Assembly (NCBI RefSeq): GCF_000226095.1
Contig: NC_016475.1
Location: 868,001 to 932,000, forward strand
Source: Thermothelomyces thermophilus ATCC 42464
Lineage: Eukaryota > Ascomycota > Sordariomycetes > Sordariales > Chaetomiaceae
DNA: 64,000 bases
Direction of reading: 5' to 3'
The position numbers and the translations under genes are program-made. The notes beneath the pieces were generated by a model. That model searched no databases, was not told where the DNA came from, and saw only the letters and a list, made by a program, of their open reading frames with translations. Of this stretch, positions 25,619-38,842 are shown piece after piece (the stretch's first letter is position 1; each line of letters starts with the position of its first letter).

Positions 25619-28600
25619 CGCCTATGTAGCGGCAAATAGTAGTGTAGTATAGGAGGGACTGGCGTAAGAGACCACTATATCGAGACCTCCTAGTAGAAAT
25701 ATAGGAAATTGCCGCAATCTTTAGACGACGGTAGCAAGATAAGCGGTTATAGATAATAGCACAATAGAAATAGCACGAAATGCTCGTACTAGTAGATAGT
25801 AGAGCAGAAATAAACCTAATTTCGCTAACACTTGTAAATTAGCTATAGATACTCTAAAGAATAAAGTAAAAGCATAGTATAGTCAAAGGGCTATTTCCGA
25901 CGTAATAGGTATATAGGGAGACCAAACCAATCAATATTACTATAGCAGGGAAGACTATAATAGTCGTATTTAGTATCGTAGACATAGGTAATAACAAAGA
26001 TATAATATTAGGGTTACTATGGCATAAAGATTATAACCCGGATATTAGCTAGAAGAATGGTAGCCACCTATGACCCCAAATAGAGTCGTATTCGACTAGC
26101 GAGATAGGGAGCATACAAGGATCGCGAGCAGACAATGCTCAGAGAAAGGCATGTCCTACGGATCTACCACAAGAGACGGACAATGGCAGGCAGACCACTA
26201 CGGGCTCTGGAAGAGGCGGTATAACGACATTGACATCGCGATAAGAGGAACGAGCTGAATCGCCGATAGCTATTCTCTCTATTGACAAATGTAGAGCACT
26301 ATAATTAGAGTAGTAGGTTGAGATAGGAGAAATCGCTAGCATCGCTATAGATAGAACTAAGTTTGTATATTATTAGAAAACCGAAAGACGAGACAAGACT
26401 AGGGAAGTACTAAAGGAATATAAAGGACACCTAGCATTTAAACTAAAATATCTAGAAGGACTACTAGAACACGGCCTATAGGATCACGAGATCAAGCTTA
26501 AGGAAGGAGTATGACTAAAGTTCTTTAAGATTTACTATATGAGCTAGACGTAGAACGAAGAACTTAAGCGATATTTAGAGGAGAACCTTCGAAGAGGATA
26601 TATCCGCCTGTCGATATTACTAGTAGGCTACCTAATCCTATTTGTGCCAAAGAAAGATAGAAAGCTATAGTTATATGTCGACTATCGGTAACTTAACGAA
26701 CAGACTGTGAAAAACCAATACCTGTTACTACTAATCTTATAGCTCTAAGATTAGTTAGTAGGAGCCTAATATTTTACGTATCTTGACTTGCTATCGGCCT
26801 ATAACTATATATAGATTAAAGAAGGCGACGAGTAGAAAACGGCCTTTAGGATACCCTATGGCTACTATAAGTACCTTGTTATGCCATTCGGACTTATAAA
26901 CACGCCGGCAACATTCTAAGCCCTGATTAATTAAGCTATCTAACCCTTTCTCGACAAATTTACAGTATATTATCTCGACAATATACTTATCTTCTCTAAG
27001 ATAATAGATAAACACCGGAAGTATATAAAAGTAGTGCTAGACGTACTATACACGTATAAGCTATTAGTTAACAAGGAAAAGAGCGAATTCCACGTTAGGA
27101 AAACGGTATTTCTAGGATACGAAATATCCCTAGGACAAATTCGGATAGAACCTTTAAAGGTTAAAGCTATTAAGAATTGGCTACGACCGACGTTAGTCAC
27201 GGAAGTACGAAGCTTCATCGGATTTACGAATTTCTACCAAATGTTCATCAGGAACTTTAGAGTAATCGCACGACCTTTGCACGAACTCACTAAGAAGAAC
27301 GCTAAATTCTAATAGGAAGAGCGACACGAGTAAGCATTTATATAAATCTATAATGCCATTACCGAAGACCTAGCACTAGTATTGCCAGACCCTAAGAAGC
27401 TATTCGAGGTAGAAACGGACGCTTTAGACTACATCATCGGAGGACAATTAGGATAACGAGACAAATAAGGAAAGCTACATCTTATAGCCTTCTTTTCAAA
27501 GAAGCTTGACGGACTATGTCTTAATTATCTAATCTACAATAAGGAACTACTTACGATTGTCAAAGCTTTTAAAGAATAGCAACTATACCTTAGCAGTACA
27601 ATTAAACTAGTATAAGTGTATACGGATTACAAGAACCTGCGATACTTTATAACGACAAAGGAGCTTAATAGATAATAAATATAATAGGCAGAATTCCTTA
27701 CGGAATTTAACTTCAAGATCTACTATAAGAAAGGCAAAGAAAACGTATAAGCGGACATCTTAAGCCGACAAACGGATCATACAGAAGGACAAACAGGAAC
27801 GACACTACTACTATTCAAGGAACGAACAGACAGAACGCTACATTACAAAACGTAGACACCCGTAGAAGATAATCTACTTGACTCGTTCCTAGAATGCTAC
27901 GTAATCTTTCGAGAAGAAAGGATCAACGAGGCATAGTATCAAGCAGCACCCGGACTACTAGTACCTGACGGAGTAGAAGAAAAAGATGGGAAACTCTAGT
28001 ACCGAGGCAAAGCGTATATCTATAATAAAGATCAACAGCTGTGGATAATTCGAGAACTCTACAAGTCGAAACTCGGAGGACACAAAGGAGTTACAAAGAC
28101 TGTCGTATAAGTTAAGAAACACTACGACTTTCTATAGTTAATGGCACGGGTTAAGGAAGTCGTATAGAACTACGACATTTGTAATCGAAGTAAGACGGTA
28201 TAATATAAGCCATATAGGCTACTTTAGCCACTATTAACAGCTGATAAACTATAGAGCTTGGTTATAATAGACTTCATTACAAAACTACTAGAATCTAAGG
28301 ATATAGCCATAGGAGTAATCTATAATAGTATTCTTACTATAGTAGATCGCCTGACTAAATGGGTATACTTCTTTCCCTATAAGGAGTCATAGATAGCTAA
28401 ACAGCTAGCAGACGTGATCTATTAGCAAGTTACATTAGTGCATGCTTGGCCGCAAGAATGGATCATTGACAGAGACGCTAAGTTCGTATCGAAGTTCTGG
28501 TAAGCGTTAATATAACGATTAGGCATTAATAGTAAGCTGTTAACGGCATATCACCTATAGACTGACAGACAAACGGAGCGACTAAACCAAGTTATTAAGT

Positions 28601-29346
28601 AATACCTCCGCTCTTATGTCAATTACTAGCAAGACGACTAGGTTATACTATTGCTAATAGTATAACTTGCCTACAATATAATGCTAACAGAAATGACCAA
28701 AGTCATACCGTTCTTTGTAAACTACAGATATAAAGCAGACCTTAGGCAAGGACTAGAGGTCATAGTGCCAAGAGCAGTAGTCAAGGTAGAACAAATGTAC
28801 GCACTATATGAAAAGCTCAAAAAAGAACTCGAGTTTGTCAGAACCAGAATAAAGAACTACTACGACAAATATAGGCTCGAGGGACCTTGCCTAGAGAGGG
28901 GAGACAAAGTCTACCTGATCGTACGGAACTTATAAACTAAACGACCAAGCACGAAGCTAGACTTTAAGAAGGTTAGACCCTTCGTTATCAAAGAACGAAT
29001 TTCGACATCTAACTACCGACTATTATTACCGTCATCTATATGACTATAGACGGATGTTTTTTATATTTTGCTTCTCGAACCAGTACCAAAAAACGCCAAG
29101 GTTGCCACGTATATCGAAGTAAAAGACAAGGAAGAAGAATAGGACATTAAAGAAATTCTAGACTTATATATTATCAATAGGGAACTATAGTACCTAGTCA
29201 AATAGCTTAATTTTAGACTAGAAGACAACTTATAGGAACTAGTCAAGAATTTAAACTGCCCTAAGAAACTAGAATAGTTCTACCGGCAGAACCTAGATCG
29301 ACTAAAGGCAAAACCAGGACAGAATCAAAGACGGCGCCCTAGTTAA
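25618..29346 (+). pseudogene. E3 pol with chromodomain, RIP-inactivated
   Basis: Pol is in the -1 frame. Retropepsin LVDSRAEINLIS lies near 25,787-25,825; RT FVPKKD at about 26,640 and YLDN near 26,968-26,990; RNase H with a degraded TDASDY motif near 27,417 and the KELLTIV(K)AFK region near 27,545. The integrase spans about 28,030-28,900 with VTIDFITKL-like and DRQTERLNQ motifs. The chromodomain lies at about 29,130-29,285 (DIKEILDLYIIN and the following Trp-rich positions). Pol ends at TAA 29,344-29,346. The chromodomain places the family among the chromoviruses. Confidence 0.9.
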
Positions 29347-29614
29347 TAACGTTAACGCCACCATTAAGCTATATACCTAGAACTGCTCCCGATTCCTACT
29401 ATTCTACCTCTTCCAATTCATCCAAAGACGTAAGACCCCGGCGAACCATCTCTGACCCTCGAGACAATAACGATCGCTTTTGACGACGAATACGGTCTAA
29501 ACGAGCTAGAGACTCGTCTAGACGACGCTACGCTTTTGCCAACGAATCGCGGTCAGCACGGAGAGCCTCCTTAGCATCTTATTCTAATCGGTCGAGGCGC
29601 TTTGATTCGTCCAT
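29261..29614 (-). pseudogene. E3 antisense reading frame, coiled-coil-like protein
   Basis: This minus-strand frame of 118 codons begins MDESKRLDRLE and contains LARLDRIRRQKRSLLSRG and TSLDELEEVE. The few in-frame stops are all TAG/TAA. It overlaps the end of pol in antisense and stops at the same place as the frames in E2 and E5. The heptad pattern and high charge suggest a coiled coil. I do not recognise a function. Confidence 0.62.
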
Positions 29615-30014
29615 AATACGGGACACTGCAGAAGTCAGTACAGGAAAAATACACTAACAAGGGAACATAGACAAGACGAGACCGGAACCCCAGAACCATC
29701 GTACGACCTTCTACGACGAACGTATTTGCCGTAACGAGAAGAACTCTCTATTATACGGCAGCAGAGGCCGCGAGAAAAATAATAAGAATAAGGCATCACT
29801 TCGAACCCTAGCTCGTTAATAGTAATAGCTAGGGCAATACGCTCCTCGGTCTTTACAGATCTTTTTATCGAACGCTTTACTACACGAGATATGTTATTAG
29901 CAGTATATAGAGGAAAGAGAGAAACACGGGAGACAACTTACTAAGGGTTGTTAGCGCTATTTGAAACGGCCTAAGATAGGCTTTCGGGTCGAAAGCCTTG
30001 AAGGAGGGGCATCG
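29615..30014. other. E3 3' tail before the LTR
   Basis: This is 400 bp without coding signal. It ends in the purine-rich AAGGAGGGGCA stretch before the 3' LTR, a likely polypurine tract. Confidence 0.5.
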
Positions 30015-30436
30015 TGTTACGGAAATATGTATATAGGACGCTGCCTAAGCCGCCTCCCCCGACAGGCCAATAGGACAGCAGGCACGAACGGACCAATTAG
30101 GAAAGGATCACGCTTGGCAAAGTGATCTATATACTATGGGATCACTACCACAGCCGTGATCTAGACGGCAAAGGATCACTAGGTAAAGAGTGATCTCAGG
30201 ATTATATATATATATAGATAGTCACTCGTTATGGTAGACTCTAGGAGTTCACTAGTGGTAACAATCACAATCACAGTACTCATACTAAGCATTGCTGATT
30301 ATTGTAAGAGACAACTCTAAGTGTTGTTGTGAACCCTTTGGCTTCACCGAATCCCTTAGACGACCTGTACGCTTGTCCCGCCCAATCTACCTCCGTCTGG
30401 ACCCTTTTAGAAGAAGTCTGAGTTGGGTTTGTCACA
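30015..30436 (+). repeat. E3 3' LTR
   Basis: 422 bp, TGTTACGG to GTCACA, followed by the target duplication AGTGT. A short open frame that starts inside it (30,292) runs on into element G and has no meaning. Confidence 0.93.
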
Positions 30437-30441
30437 AGTGT

Positions 30442-33400
30442 CTATATAAGGGAGTTAACGTAAGGTTAATATACTATAAGCTAGATCTAAAAGGAAGGAA
30501 AGTTAAACTATAGGTAAGCTAGACTATTAAGAAAAGTTCTTTGGCTCCTTAGGTATAGGAGAGTCCTTTAGGTTCATCTGCCTAGAGAGATACTACCTTT
30601 AATAAGATCGTTAATAGGTTTATAGATGCCTTATACGAGCTTTAGATTAATAAGGGCAAAGTTGGCCGTAAATCTTTAGACAAGGGTAGGCGTTCCTATG
30701 ACTAGATAGACGATCTAAGCGATAATAAGATTAAAGAGATCTAGACCTACCTATTGGCTACTTAAGAGTCTTAGTAAAAGAAGAAGAGTAGCGGATTCTA
30801 GCTAAGTTTAACCTTAGCTATACCTTATAGCTATTACTATTATAGTAACTAGATATATTTTACCTATAAGTATTTAGTCCTAGTAAAGAATATCTATAAT
30901 GGTCTCGTCTATTAGCTTGGTTTTAAATAGATCTTAGGTAAGAGAGATTCTAATCTTTTGGAAAGCTAGTAAGTCAAAATCCTTAGTAAGGATATAGCTA
31001 TTATAGCTAATCAAGGGACCTAATAGTATATTATTTACACTTATACCTCTCTTTAGCTAGATCTTCCTAATTAGGAGCTGTATTAACAGTTTATAAAGAG
31101 CTACTAAAAGGAGTATAATTAGGAGTACTATCTAGACCTAAACCTTATTACTAATAAGGCCTTCCTTTAGTATACTAAAGGTTTATACCTATTAAAAGTA
31201 GTTATAACCTCCCTTAATTGCCTTACTAATACTAAGAGAGTTTCCCTAGAGTTAATCTATAACTATACTAAGGCTAGGGAGATTAATTTCTAGATAGATT
31301 ATAAGTAAGGTAGATATACTCTTATCTAGTAGGTAAAACGGATAACGTCTTAGATAGACAACCCTATTTTTGCCACCGACTACAAGGGCTTATCAATAGA
31401 TATATTACAGTCTGACTAGATAGCGATATAAGCTTTTAATACTATTAAGTTAGAGGTTAATAGTAAAGATATTTCCGATAAGGATAATAATATAATAACT
31501 ATAATATAAAGTACTACCTTTATAAAGTATTATTTTATAGAAATGGAGGACAAGCTAATATAGAATCCTATCTAATAAAAGAGGACTAATAAAATAAAGA
31601 TTATTTAATTACTAAAAAGGAATATAGAAGTAGAAGGAGCTTACCTTCTAGTTATAAGCTAAAGGGTTATAGCTATTACTAAGAAGGCTGCTAATCTAGC
31701 TAGTAAGGGAGCTCTCCCCCTAGCTAGATAGAAATAAACCGTTCACTTTAAAGAATTAGAGAAATTAACCAAGGAGAATATAGCCTATAATATACTCTCT
31801 TTAATCAGTAAGGCTCTTTAAGCAAAGACATTTACTATTAATAAGGTCTTAGAGATCTCCCTAGCATTTAAAAACGTGCTAATTACATTCCTTAAGCAAG
31901 ATTATAAAAGTCCTTAGGAGGTGATCAAGCATAAGGGCTTAGCTATTCCTTTCCCTAATACGCTGGCTTTATGAATAAGAGGGAGAGCGCTATAAGAGGT
32001 CAAGATATACCTTAGCTATCTAGGTATATAGAGTAGTATTAAGGAAGAAGAGTCTATAATTATAGTTCCGGCATTTCTAGGGGTTACTAGTAATAGCTAG
32101 TAAGCTATTATAACGGATAGTTTCTAAAGCGATTATCTCATTAGATGGTAAGACTAGCTAGATTTAGAAGAAATCGAAATATCCTTCTAGGCTCTAATCT
32201 ATATACTCTTTACTAGCTAGAAGATCTAGATAGGTATTCTTATATGGATATATATATTATTAACGCTCTATTATAACTTTAAGGATCTAAGGGGTAAGAA
32301 GGTGCTTACTTTAATTAATATTAGATCTAAATATAATATAATTACCCTTAGCTTAGTATAGAGATACTATCTCCCTATATAGATAACGATAGTAATTTCC
32401 TAAGGTCTTTATAATAGTAAGCTATTTACTGAGAAAATGGTTAATATAATTATCTTAAAGGCTATCTTAATCTATAAGCATTTCTTTATTCTAGATAGAG
32501 ATACTAATAATTACTAAATCTTATTAAGTATACTATTTATCTATAATATAAGCCTAACGTTTAGTTATAAAGCTAGCTATCTAGTTATAGTGAACATTAT
32601 TATAGAGAATAAATTAATTAAAGTATCGGTTATCTCGGACATTATAGCCAAAACGACATTCGAAAGAAAACATTAACTTATAAAGGACAAACTCTAGCAT
32701 CTAATCATAATAACTACCGCTATTCCTACGTTTATTAACATTTAGGATAGCAAAATTCCACTTAGATTTCTTAATAATCAGGCTAGTAAAGCCATTTTTA
32801 ATATAATACTAAGGATTTCTTGCCTACCTCTTATTAATATACTTACTAAAGTTTCGACATTTTATCTTATCAGATAGGACGCTTTAAAACGGAGATACCA
32901 GGAAACGGAGGGCGAAACAGACGAGCCTAGCCGTCTAGATGGACGGAAAACGCTTAGGAAACTTGCATTAGAGGTCAGAAAAGGGTTATAGGAGGTATAG
33001 ACGTTTATTATATAAAAGTCTACGGCTAGAAAAGTTTACCTTGTAGATACGGCTATTAGCGATGGTTTGGTACCTAATAGCGACCCTAACTAGTAGGAAC
33101 GGTGCCTAGGGGAAGCTACTAAAAAGATAAAGTTTAGGTTAGAGTAGGATAGCCTTATTATACTACGGTTTTCGGACCTAGAGCCTAGGACGTGGCTTAC
33201 GGCCGAACGGCTTAATACGCTACTTACATCTATAGGAAGCTTTCTATCTAACTAGGAGAAGAAACTCTTTATACAGGTCCTATAGAATAGGGAAGCCGCC
33301 CTAGTATAGAATTTCACTAAATATAGGCAGATTTACCCTAATATTATCCCTCCTTAGGTTATCTGGATTATTCCTTATATGGTATGGTAATTAAAGAGTA

Positions 33401-34775
33401 TCCCTATCCCGAAGCCGTTAATACCAAAAGTTATTAACCTCCTAAAGTAGCAGATCTAGTATAGGATTATCAAGCCTAGCTATAGGAGCTACTATAATAA
33501 CTAGTTCCTAGTCCTTAAGAAGGATAGTAATCTCTAGCTAATTAATAACGCCTAGAAAGCTAATACTATAACTATATAGGACGTATTTATGCCGCCGGTT
33601 CTATAGCTATAGCTATAGTTAGGATAGGCTAAATTAGTTATCTCTATCTAGATAAAGGAAGGAAAAGACAACCTACTGCTAATAAAGGAGTAACTAGTTA
33701 TAAAAAAGGATCGCTAGGTTCCCTTAGATAATGCCGTCTAGCGATTCCTTAGCAAGGCGCCTAAGGGACTTAGGCTACCTTAGCTACTCTAATAGGCACT
33801 TAAGTACCCTTATAAGCCAAGGATAGCTATCTACTAGCGTGTAGTAGAATAGGTAGAAAAGTAAGTTATAGCTATAGAAGGATAAGGAAAACCTTTAGGG
33901 TCGTAATAATAGTAACTAGTAAAGTAGGCGTCTTTAGTAACACGACGGCCATCTAGTTAGACTAAGACAAAGCCAAGTAAGCTGGCATAGATATAGGAGA
34001 TACACTTGACCCGAGCCGCTAAGAAAGGATAGGCTTGCTAGCATCGTCCTAACGATAATCTAGCCAAATAGACTTGGCCCTTACTATTCGAACGTTTAAG
34101 GCCTAAAGATCTAGAGCTAGTTCCTAAGTACCTGCCGTAGTTCATAGGCTAGGATATACTAGATACCAAAGTAAAAGCCTAGCAAAGGCATTAGGCATCT
34201 AAGAAACAGCCCTTGCCTAAAGGTAATAATAGAGCTAAATAGGCTAAGCGTTATAAGGAACGTAAGTAAGGTCTTAGGTCCGAATTCGCTAATAGGAGCC
34301 TTAGGGCAAATTCGAAGGGAAAGTATAGACTAAGGTTAGGAATTCTTAATATAACTAGAGGGATATAAGGTATAATTTTGTTTTTCTAGTTCCATAGAGC
34401 TTTACTATATATAATAGGTATAAATAGGGGTTACCTATCTAGGGGTGCTAGATAGATAGACAAGGACAACAGATAGCTTTAAACACTTGTTTACTCTAAT
34501 AGATTAGAGTAATAGGATATAGTTCTTCTTTCTTTTATAAGTTAGGAATATCTTTTTCTACGTAAGTAGACTCTTTTACGTCTATCTAGAGGGACATTAC
34601 TATCGCTATCTTTGCCCCTATCGTCGTTACCGTCCAGATGGTCGGACTTGCCTGCTATGACCGCGAATACTTGGACGCCCTGGACATTTTGAGCCGAGGC
34701 TCCTCCCTATCTAACCGGACGGAGGTTTGGTTCTAGAGGTGCTAAGTGGTGCCCTAGAGGGTTGGCACTAGCTTA
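30442..34775 (+). mobile_element. Element G, right part: gag, protease, broken RT, 3' LTR
   Basis: This continues the gag remnant in frame after E3. A retropepsin-like stretch (LINIRSKYNIITLSLVQ) lies near 32,310-32,365. The start of a gypsy RT lies near 33,380-33,600 (FLVLKKDSNLQLIN, then AQKANTITIQDVFMPP). The conserved core after this, including any YxDD box, is absent. The sequence goes straight into a Gln/Lys-rich C-terminal stretch (33,600-34,340), so the element carries an internal deletion. The plus strand is full of TAG/TAA. Confidence 0.75.
34347..34775 (+). repeat. Element G 3' LTR
   Basis: A direct repeat of 20,998-21,436. The end was placed at the last matching base. The flank that follows is copia sequence. 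Confidence 0.75.
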
Positions 34776-36125
34776 TTATTGCGTGTGCTAGATTCTTTTA
34801 TAGAAGGTATTCCTCTATTAGATTTAACAGGTCCCTTATTCTCTCTAGCGTCTAGTTAGCTAGCTAGTGACTAGGAAGGCCCTAATTTAAACCTTCTTAC
34901 TTCCTAGTAGACATCCCCTTTACTAGCTAGTATAGGGTAAGTTACTAAGGGCTTAGGCGTATATTTAGGGGTTAAGAGTCCTCTAAAGCTCTCTATCTAT
35001 TTAGTAAGTTCGTCTATTACTTACATCTCTACTATAAGAGTCTCTAGAACTGATTACTTGCTTATAGGCTATATATTAGAGAGCTCCCTTACCCTTAAGT
35101 CTTAACCTTATTAGAGAGGTTAGTCTATTATTAGACTCTCTTATAATAGAGGTGGCTAAGCTACTATAATAAAGTCTTCTACTAGTTATTAGGTCTATTA
35201 TAACGCTTTCTAGAGAAAGTCGGTATCCTAGGAATCTTTGCTAAGATCAAACTAATTAACTTCCTAGCTTGCTACCGCTAGTAATAACTCTATCGGTTAC
35301 TCTTCGCCTAGATAGTAGAAAGTCTTCTTATTAAAGCAAACATTATAAGTTATGATGATCCTGTCAAGCTTAGGTATCTAAATACGATAAATATTAAATA
35401 TATAATATTCCATAAGATACCCTATTAGCCTATATAGTAACACTTTAAAGTCTTTCGTACGCTGCTTAGCTTTTCTATCCTTATAAAGGATATATATCTA
35501 GTATCTATATATAAAGATATTACTTTAATCTAGGTATAAGTCACTAGTTAATATAATTATTAAGCTAGGTTTATACTAGCAAAAGTACTATTTAAACTAG
35601 CTATAGAGCACTTCGTTAGGAGTTCTAAACAAGTAAGCACGGCTTAGGCTTATTATACATAAGTACGCTACTACTTATACGCTTTCTAATTAGAGCTTTA
35701 TAGGTAAATTCACGCTATTAAGTATCTTAATTAAGTATAAGATTAGCTCTTACCTTACTTGCTTTACTAGTCTATTAGGCTTATAGGTATATAAAGGTAA
35801 AAGTTTAAGATTAATACCGCTTTCCATAGCCTAAGTCTAGTACCGTATCGGTCTATACCTTGCTAAACTAATTGTTATAATATCGTTATCCTACTTAATC
35901 TTATAGATAGTAAGCCTATATTAACGTCTTACCTAGCTCTCGAAGTTCTAGATAACTCCTATGATCTGGTCTAGCGACTTTGTTATTAAGAGGAAAGGGA
36001 AGAGCTTCCTACTATACTCGTTAATAATCATAAGCAATTATTACGATCTATTAATCGCTTTAAGATGGTCGAATAGATCCTAGGCTACTTGCTAGAATAG
36101 GTATATAGACTTCTACTTAGGTAGT
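34776..36125 (-). mobile_element. Copia element, part 2: integrase core and linker
   Basis: The minus strand encodes the integrase catalytic region (NEYSRKLFPFLLITKSLDQI near 35,950-36,060), the YRVxxPKLDRIIITYNVCF type C-terminal motif (35,330-35,390) and a Ser/Gln/Glu-rich linker towards RT. It joins part 1 across E5 (target duplication GTAGT at 36,121-36,125) and part 3 across G without loss of frame. Confidence 0.85.
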
Positions 36126-36553
36126 TGTCACGGAAATATACATATAGATGCCGCCTGAGCCACTGGCACGAACGGGCCAATCAAGCCGAAGGAATAATAG
36201 ACTAATCAGGACAGGATCACGCTTAGCAAGAAATAATCCTAACAGAGGATCACTAGCTTACGATATGAGCCAGGTAAGCCAGTATAAATGATCACCACGA
36301 CTGCTAGTGATCCTAGGAGTATATATACATATAAATAGTTACTCGTTATAGTGGACTCTAGGAGTTTACCAGTGGTAACAATCACAATCACAGTACTTAT
36401 ACCAAGTATTGCTAATTACTGTAAGAGACAACTCTAAGTGTTGTTATAAACCCTTTAGCTTTACCGAATCCCTTAGACGACCTGCCTACTTGTCCCGCTC
36501 AACCTACCTCCGTCTGGACCCTTTTAGAAGCAGTCTGAGTTAGGTTCGTCATA
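36126..36553 (+). repeat. E5 5' LTR
   Basis: 428 bp, TGTCACGG to GTCATA. The U3 has a CCAAT motif near 36,176 and a TATATATACATATAAA stretch near 36,320. From there to the end it is nearly the same as the LTRs of E1-E3. Confidence 0.93.
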
Positions 36554-36580
36554 CGTTATTACCACTCCCTTTGTTCTGTC

Positions 36581-38842
36581 ATGGTTCAGAACGGAGGTGA
36601 CTTCGACCTCGACATCGACATGGCTACCGACGTTACGGCCGAACAGCTGCTTACTTAGCTTAGTCAACTCTAGCAACGGATCTAGGAGTTAGACTAGAGA
36701 GACAAGGCTGCTTAAGCTCGAATTAAGGAACTCGAGAATCGCGAAAAGTACTCGTAGAAGTTAGTTAACAAGGCCTATACTAAAATCGAAGCGCTTGAGA
36801 CTGCCAAGGCGAGCCGCATCAAGATCGAACCACCTAGCAAATACAGAGGAACTAAGGAGGATCTTGTAGGATTCCTGACAAACCTCCGATCCTACTTCCG
36901 GCTTAATAACGACAAGTTTCCGGACGACAAAGCCAAAGTCCTTTATATAGCTATAAGGCTAGAGGGCAAGGCACTTAGATGGTTCGAGCCTATATAGAAT
37001 GACTATCTCACTAAGGAAGACGAAGACGACTAAGACACGTTTATACAGGCAGTCTTCCGATCTTATAACCGTTTCGAAGAAGAGCTTCAAAAGGTTTTCG
37101 GCAATAAAGACAAGAAGATTCATACGTAAGAAAGACTTGCTAATCTCCGATAGACCAAGTCAGTAGCCTCCTATGCTATATAGTTTAGATAGGACATACT
37201 CAAGTCTTAGCTTAATGATAAGGCATTGATATAATTGTTTTATAATGGCCTAAAGGAAAAGGTCAAGGACAAGCTATATAAGTATAATCAGCCTAAGACT
37301 CTAGATAAATATATTGTATAGGCTATTAGGATCGATGATCGACTCTATATACAGGAGTAGCAGAAACGAGGACAAATGAACGGAACTACGGTTAAGGCTA
37401 ATGACAAGAAAAAGCGAGCATACGTTAGTACCTCGTATAAGACGTATCCTAGAGCTATAGATATAGACGTAACGTAGAAGCAGGACTAGAAGAAGACGAC
37501 CAAAGACAAGTCCAATGTTACCTACTATAACTATAGAAAGAAAGGGCACTATAAGCAAGAATGCCAGAGCCCGAAGAAAGAATAGAAACCAGCCCCTAGA
37601 AAGGAAATTACGGCCATCGACGAAACCACTAAGGACGTCATCGAAGTAGCAGCTACAAGCTACAAAGACAAGGGCAATGATATAGACAGTCTCAGACACG
37701 ACGGCAACGGTAAAGACGAATAAGCACTATACTCCAAACTAGTTACTATAGACCTAGAGACAGGTCTTGCTAAATAGGATATAGTAGGAGAGTATATACC
37801 ACCAGTTTCGATTCTCCTAGCCTTAAGGTAGTAGGGTTTTACGGTCACGTAGAGGCAGGATAGATCGTAGATAACCGACACCTAAGGAATCGAAAGACCC
37901 GGACCTAATGTTCTATTCCTCTAGGAACGAATCGAATAGTATCGTAACGAAGTTTTTCGGCTTAACGTGGAACTGCGTGAACGGGATAGACGCTTGATTT
38001 GACTTACCTAGTAGAGCGATAGAATGAGGGACAAGATAAGGGAACTCCAATATATCGTGGAAACTATTAAAGGAGAATAGCCTATGATATATAATAGGCC
38101 TAATAGCTATACCGAGTATCTTGACGGCTAGCAACTTAGCAATGACGTACGAAACCTAGAATACTAGTTTATGTACATGAACCGCGGAAAAGATAAGCGT
38201 ATATAGGAAAGCTACTAGAAGAAATACTCTTATATTAGCACTAGAGTACCTACGGTCTACATATAATGGGAAGGATTTAGGAAAGAATTCTAATACCTCC
38301 TAGGCAACGCCACGTAATTACACCCTTAACACGAGGTATATACGCAAGTGCCTTGGTTCCAGTGTGTAGCACACGAATGCCGATACTACTTCCGCGACAA
38401 ATTCGAAAATAATCACTAGCCGACCTAATAAGGAAACAAGGACGGAAGCTTATACCTCGTAGAATAGGTCTACAATATAGGAAACAAAGCGGCCGAATTA
38501 CTTTAGAAGATCGAAGCCTACAATTTAGAAAGCGTTATAGTAGTTCTAAGACGAGCCTAGCCTAGGTACTACGGAACCGGACAGGATATATAGGACTCGT
38601 GCTAGAGTAACGATTACCTCTATTACGCGGACAAAAAGAAATTGCGAATTCGGGAGCTTCAGACGAAGCTATAGCACGTATGACGGAAAGCAGAACGGAC
38701 CTAATGGTAGGAAACCGCAAGCACTTAATGGCTTACGGAAATGAGCACGATTGACGAAGCCGCTATTAGCCAAATAACCGAAGAGGTTAGCACTGACCTA
38801 GGAAACGGGTTAGGGCCCTTTGAGGGGCCTAGAAACCATTAA
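36581..38842 (+). pseudogene. E5 gag, RIP-inactivated
   Basis: ATG intact (MVQNGGDFDLDIDMAT). There are 754 codons to TAA at 38,840-38,842. The knuckle near 37,516-37,567 has its first two cysteines replaced (YYNYRKKGHYKQEC). It is the best copy from which to read the N-terminus of the family. Confidence 0.85.

Larger units (their letters stand above)
22908..30436 (+). mobile_element. E3: full-length chromovirus nested in element G
   Basis: A complete 7,529-bp element with two 422-bp LTRs, flanked by the target duplication AGTGT (22,903-22,907 and 30,437-30,441). Its gag-pol is the same as in E2 and E5, but its U3 and 3' tail are of a second type. Long undisturbed pieces remain, including RT residues at 27,034-27,312 and the integrase C-terminal region at 28,681-28,935. 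The YLDD box reads YLDN. It is inactive because of RIP stops. Confidence 0.95.
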
